From MWEI01 sp964600235 (lineage in GTDB: Bacteria; Desulfobacterota; Desulfomonilia; UBA1062): 64,000 nucleotides of DNA. Under the pieces are notes generated by a model. It saw only the letters and a program-made list of their open reading frames with translations. It did not search any database and was not told the DNA's origin. The stretch covers positions 1-64,000 of the forward strand of contig CAZRIV010000001.1 in NCBI GenBank assembly GCA_964600235.1, written 5' to 3'. Made by a program: the position numbers and the translations under genes. The first letter of the stretch is position 1; the number at the start of each line of letters is the position of its first letter. Below are positions 62,609 through 64,000 of the stretch, one piece after another.

Positions 62609-63698
62609 AACCTTTTTTTACACCGAGCAATCTGCGAATCTCAGGCAGCATAAGTAATGCCTTGCTTCTCCCTTCATCTATGGCCGTTTCGCCCTTGTTG
62701 AATTCCAGCGCACCAATGTCGACAACATCAGGTTCTATCAGGATGTCTGCAGGCTCGTATTTCAGCATGAGCCGGTTCTTCTGGTACTGCTGGATGTTTG
62801 TGGCACTCAAGATGACTTCGATGATGTTCAGCCTTTTCTGCGAGTCAGCAGTCAGGTATGGTATTGAAACCAGGTCATAAAGCTTCTGTTTGCTGAGGAC
62901 AAGGTGATCTTTCAGGGTCTTGGCGAAATCGATGTCAATGGCCTTTCTTGATTTGGGCGTATTGATTATGTTCATGATGCCAGTTGCGAGGGTCTTGAGT
63001 GTATCAGATATGGGCTGGTTGTTCATAAGCCCGGCAATTCGGTCTATCATGCCGGAGACGAAATCTTCTTCGTTGTTGGAGGCATCCTGCTCCGCCCTGA
63101 TGATATCCTTTCTTTTCGTGGACGAGAATCTGGTTGGCATTCGGGGATGGAGATTGCAGGCAATTGTGATTCCAGGGCTGTAAGTTTTCAGTATATCGAG
63201 AGGCAAAGGGTCTGAGACTCCGCCATCGGTCAACAGTCTTCCCATATGGACCACCGGCCTGAATATGCCGGGTATGGCCATACTTGCCATTACCGCTTCC
63301 GTCAACGAACCCTTATCGATGGCGACGGTCTCGCCGGTCAGGAGGTCAGTGGCTACGGCTATGAAGGTTATGGGCAGGTCCTCTATGAGCGTATCCCCCA
63401 CAAGGGACTCTATGAACTTTCGGGCGCGGTTGCCGGCAAGCAGGCCTGATATGGGAAAAACAGGGTCTACATAGTAACTTAAGGACTGGACAAAGGAGAG
63501 ATCCGTAATCAGCTCCCGGAATTCCTGGAGCTTGCCGGCGGCAAAGAACGCACCTACAGCGGCCCCTGCACTGGAGCCGACAATGATGTCCAGGGGGATG
63601 GAATTTTTGGAAAGGGCCTCCAGCACTCCTACATGGGCACCACCCATGGCGCCGCCGCTGTCGAGCGCTATGCCCACCAGTGGTCTTTTTGAAGCCAT
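62601..63698 (-). CDS. Patatin-like phospholipase
   Basis: 365 residues. The oxyanion loop is LDSGGAMGGAHVGVL, the nucleophile S43 is in GSSAGAAVG, and the catalytic D158 is in LLTDGGVSDPLPLDI, all in the normal RssA/NTE order. The C-terminal third is helical and not matched to a known domain. It hydrolyses phospholipid or lysophospholipid esters. It lacks the CNB domains seen in neuropathy-target-esterase relatives, but a double CNB protein is encoded convergently next to it. Probably cytoplasmic or membrane-associated. Confidence 0.9.
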   Translation of the reverse strand: MASKRPLVGIALDSGGAMGGAHVGVLEALSKNSIPLDIIVGSSAGAAVGAFFAAGKLQEFRELITDLSFVQSLSYYVDPVFPISGLLAGNRARKFIESLVGDTLIEDLPITFIAVATDLLTGETVAIDKGSLTEAVMASMAIPGIFRPVVHMGRLLTDGGVSDPLPLDILKTYSPGITIACNLHPRMPTRFSSTKRKDIIRAEQDASNNEEDFVSGMIDRIAGLMNNQPISDTLKTLATGIMNIINTPKSRKAIDIDFAKTLKDHLVLSKQKLYDLVSIPYLTADSQKRLNIIEVILSATNIQQYQKNRLMLKYEPADILIEPDVVDIGALEFNKGETAIDEGRSKALLMLPEIRRLLGVKKGSI

Positions 63699-63786
63699 GC
63701 TGTTTTTGTACCTGAAAGTCTCTGGTTAAGCAACATGGTAGGCCTTGATCATAAAGAAATGCGCCATTTATCCCGAATGAGAGGCT

Positions 63787-64000
63787 ATGGATGTATTCTG
63801 GCTCGGCGAGATGAGTCCTCCGCATGGAGTTATGGCAGCGCGTGTTCATTCCCTTGAGGAAACCAAGGACAGCTGCCTGCTTTTCATTGACAATGTCAAG
63901 ATGCTGAAAGGAAAGGACATCGGTTCCAGACGTTTATACCTGGTCGCTGAAGGCAGATATACCAAACGCGTGCCATCTACGGTCATGGGTGTAATCCCGA
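63787..64000 (+). CDS. Partial open reading frame at the window edge
   Basis: 71 codons run from ATG 63787 off the right edge: MDVFWLGEMSPPHGV, then RVHSLEETKDSCLLFIDN and VAEGRYTKRVPS. No stop and no family recognised. AGAGG precedes the ATG. It is divergent from the patatin gene. Protein-like composition, but incomplete. Confidence 0.45.
   Translation, partial: MDVFWLGEMSPPHGVMAARVHSLEETKDSCLLFIDNVKMLKGKDIGSRRLYLVAEGRYTKRVPSTVMGVIP

Noticed and set aside
1..64000. CRISPR array, tRNA, rRNA or intact insertion sequence.
   Set aside because: No evenly spaced perfect repeats, no tRNA-like GTTCGANTC arms with cloverleaf context, and no transposase-like protein was found.

Overview
The window reads as a chromosomal stretch from an anaerobic Gram-negative bacterium, most likely a Desulfobacterota ('Deltaproteobacteria') member with a syntrophic or fatty/aromatic-acid-degrading lifestyle. 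The lineage is an inference from gene content. The pointers are an etfB-etfA-FeS oxidoreductase operon whose EtfA carries a ferredoxin domain, a 2-hydroxyacyl-CoA dehydratase-type protein paired with an acyl-CoA ligase, an ADP-forming acyl-CoA synthetase-type subunit, many c-di-GMP and flagellar motor parts, and a complete N-type (Na+-type) F-ATPase operon. Coding density is high and most of the DNA is moderately GC-rich. I saw no rRNA, tRNA, CRISPR array or intact insertion sequence.

Positions 1-22000 form a cell-surface polysaccharide region. Two distantly located, AT-rich paralogous membrane proteins (200-2005 and 10047-11900) bracket a lipid flippase-like protein, two tandem membrane/TPR proteins and a WecE-type sugar aminotransferase. 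They are followed by an acyltransferase-3 protein, a GNAT acetyltransferase, a secreted surface protein, a TMTC-like TPR membrane protein, a CoA-binding acyl-CoA synthetase subunit, and rmlA with a translationally coupled SGNH hydrolase. RmlA, WecE and the GNAT enzyme together could supply part of a dTDP-4-amino(acetamido)-4,6-dideoxyhexose pathway.

Positions 22000-27310 hold a roughly 1 kb regulatory gap and then etfB-etfA-FeS oxidoreductase, closed by a strong intrinsic terminator. In front of the operon lie a sigma70-like promoter and, overlapping the expected transcription start, a 20-bp dyad matching 18 of 20 positions of the FadR (TetR-family) operator consensus of Bacillus. This suggests acyl-CoA control of electron transfer during beta-oxidation. 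Positions 27500-35600 are a run of small housekeeping genes: YbeD-like DUF493, a DUF2007 protein, an alkyltransferase-like DNA repair protein, an ABC-type ATPase, a transglutaminase-like protein, a MalY/PatB aminotransferase, a solute-binding protein, a thioesterase and a SPOR-NlpC lipoprotein.

Positions 35762-42536 carry the ATPase operon in the order D-C-Q-R-B-E-F-A-G. There is no separate delta gene: AtpF ends in a delta-like domain. The c subunit has a glutamate in each helix. Positions 42546-53600 hold a DUF2156 protein, a PAS-GGDEF cyclase, motAB, a hemerythrin, a DRTGG protein coupled to a CBS-HATPase fusion, an aspartate kinase and a TolB-like propeller. Positions 53699-64000 contain the dehydratase/ligase pair, CBS, cupin, PilZ and TPR proteins, a histone-deacetylase-like enzyme, and a double cyclic-nucleotide-binding protein convergent with a patatin phospholipase. 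A 31-bp dispersed repeat occurs at the 3' ends of two unrelated genes (20467 and 59425).
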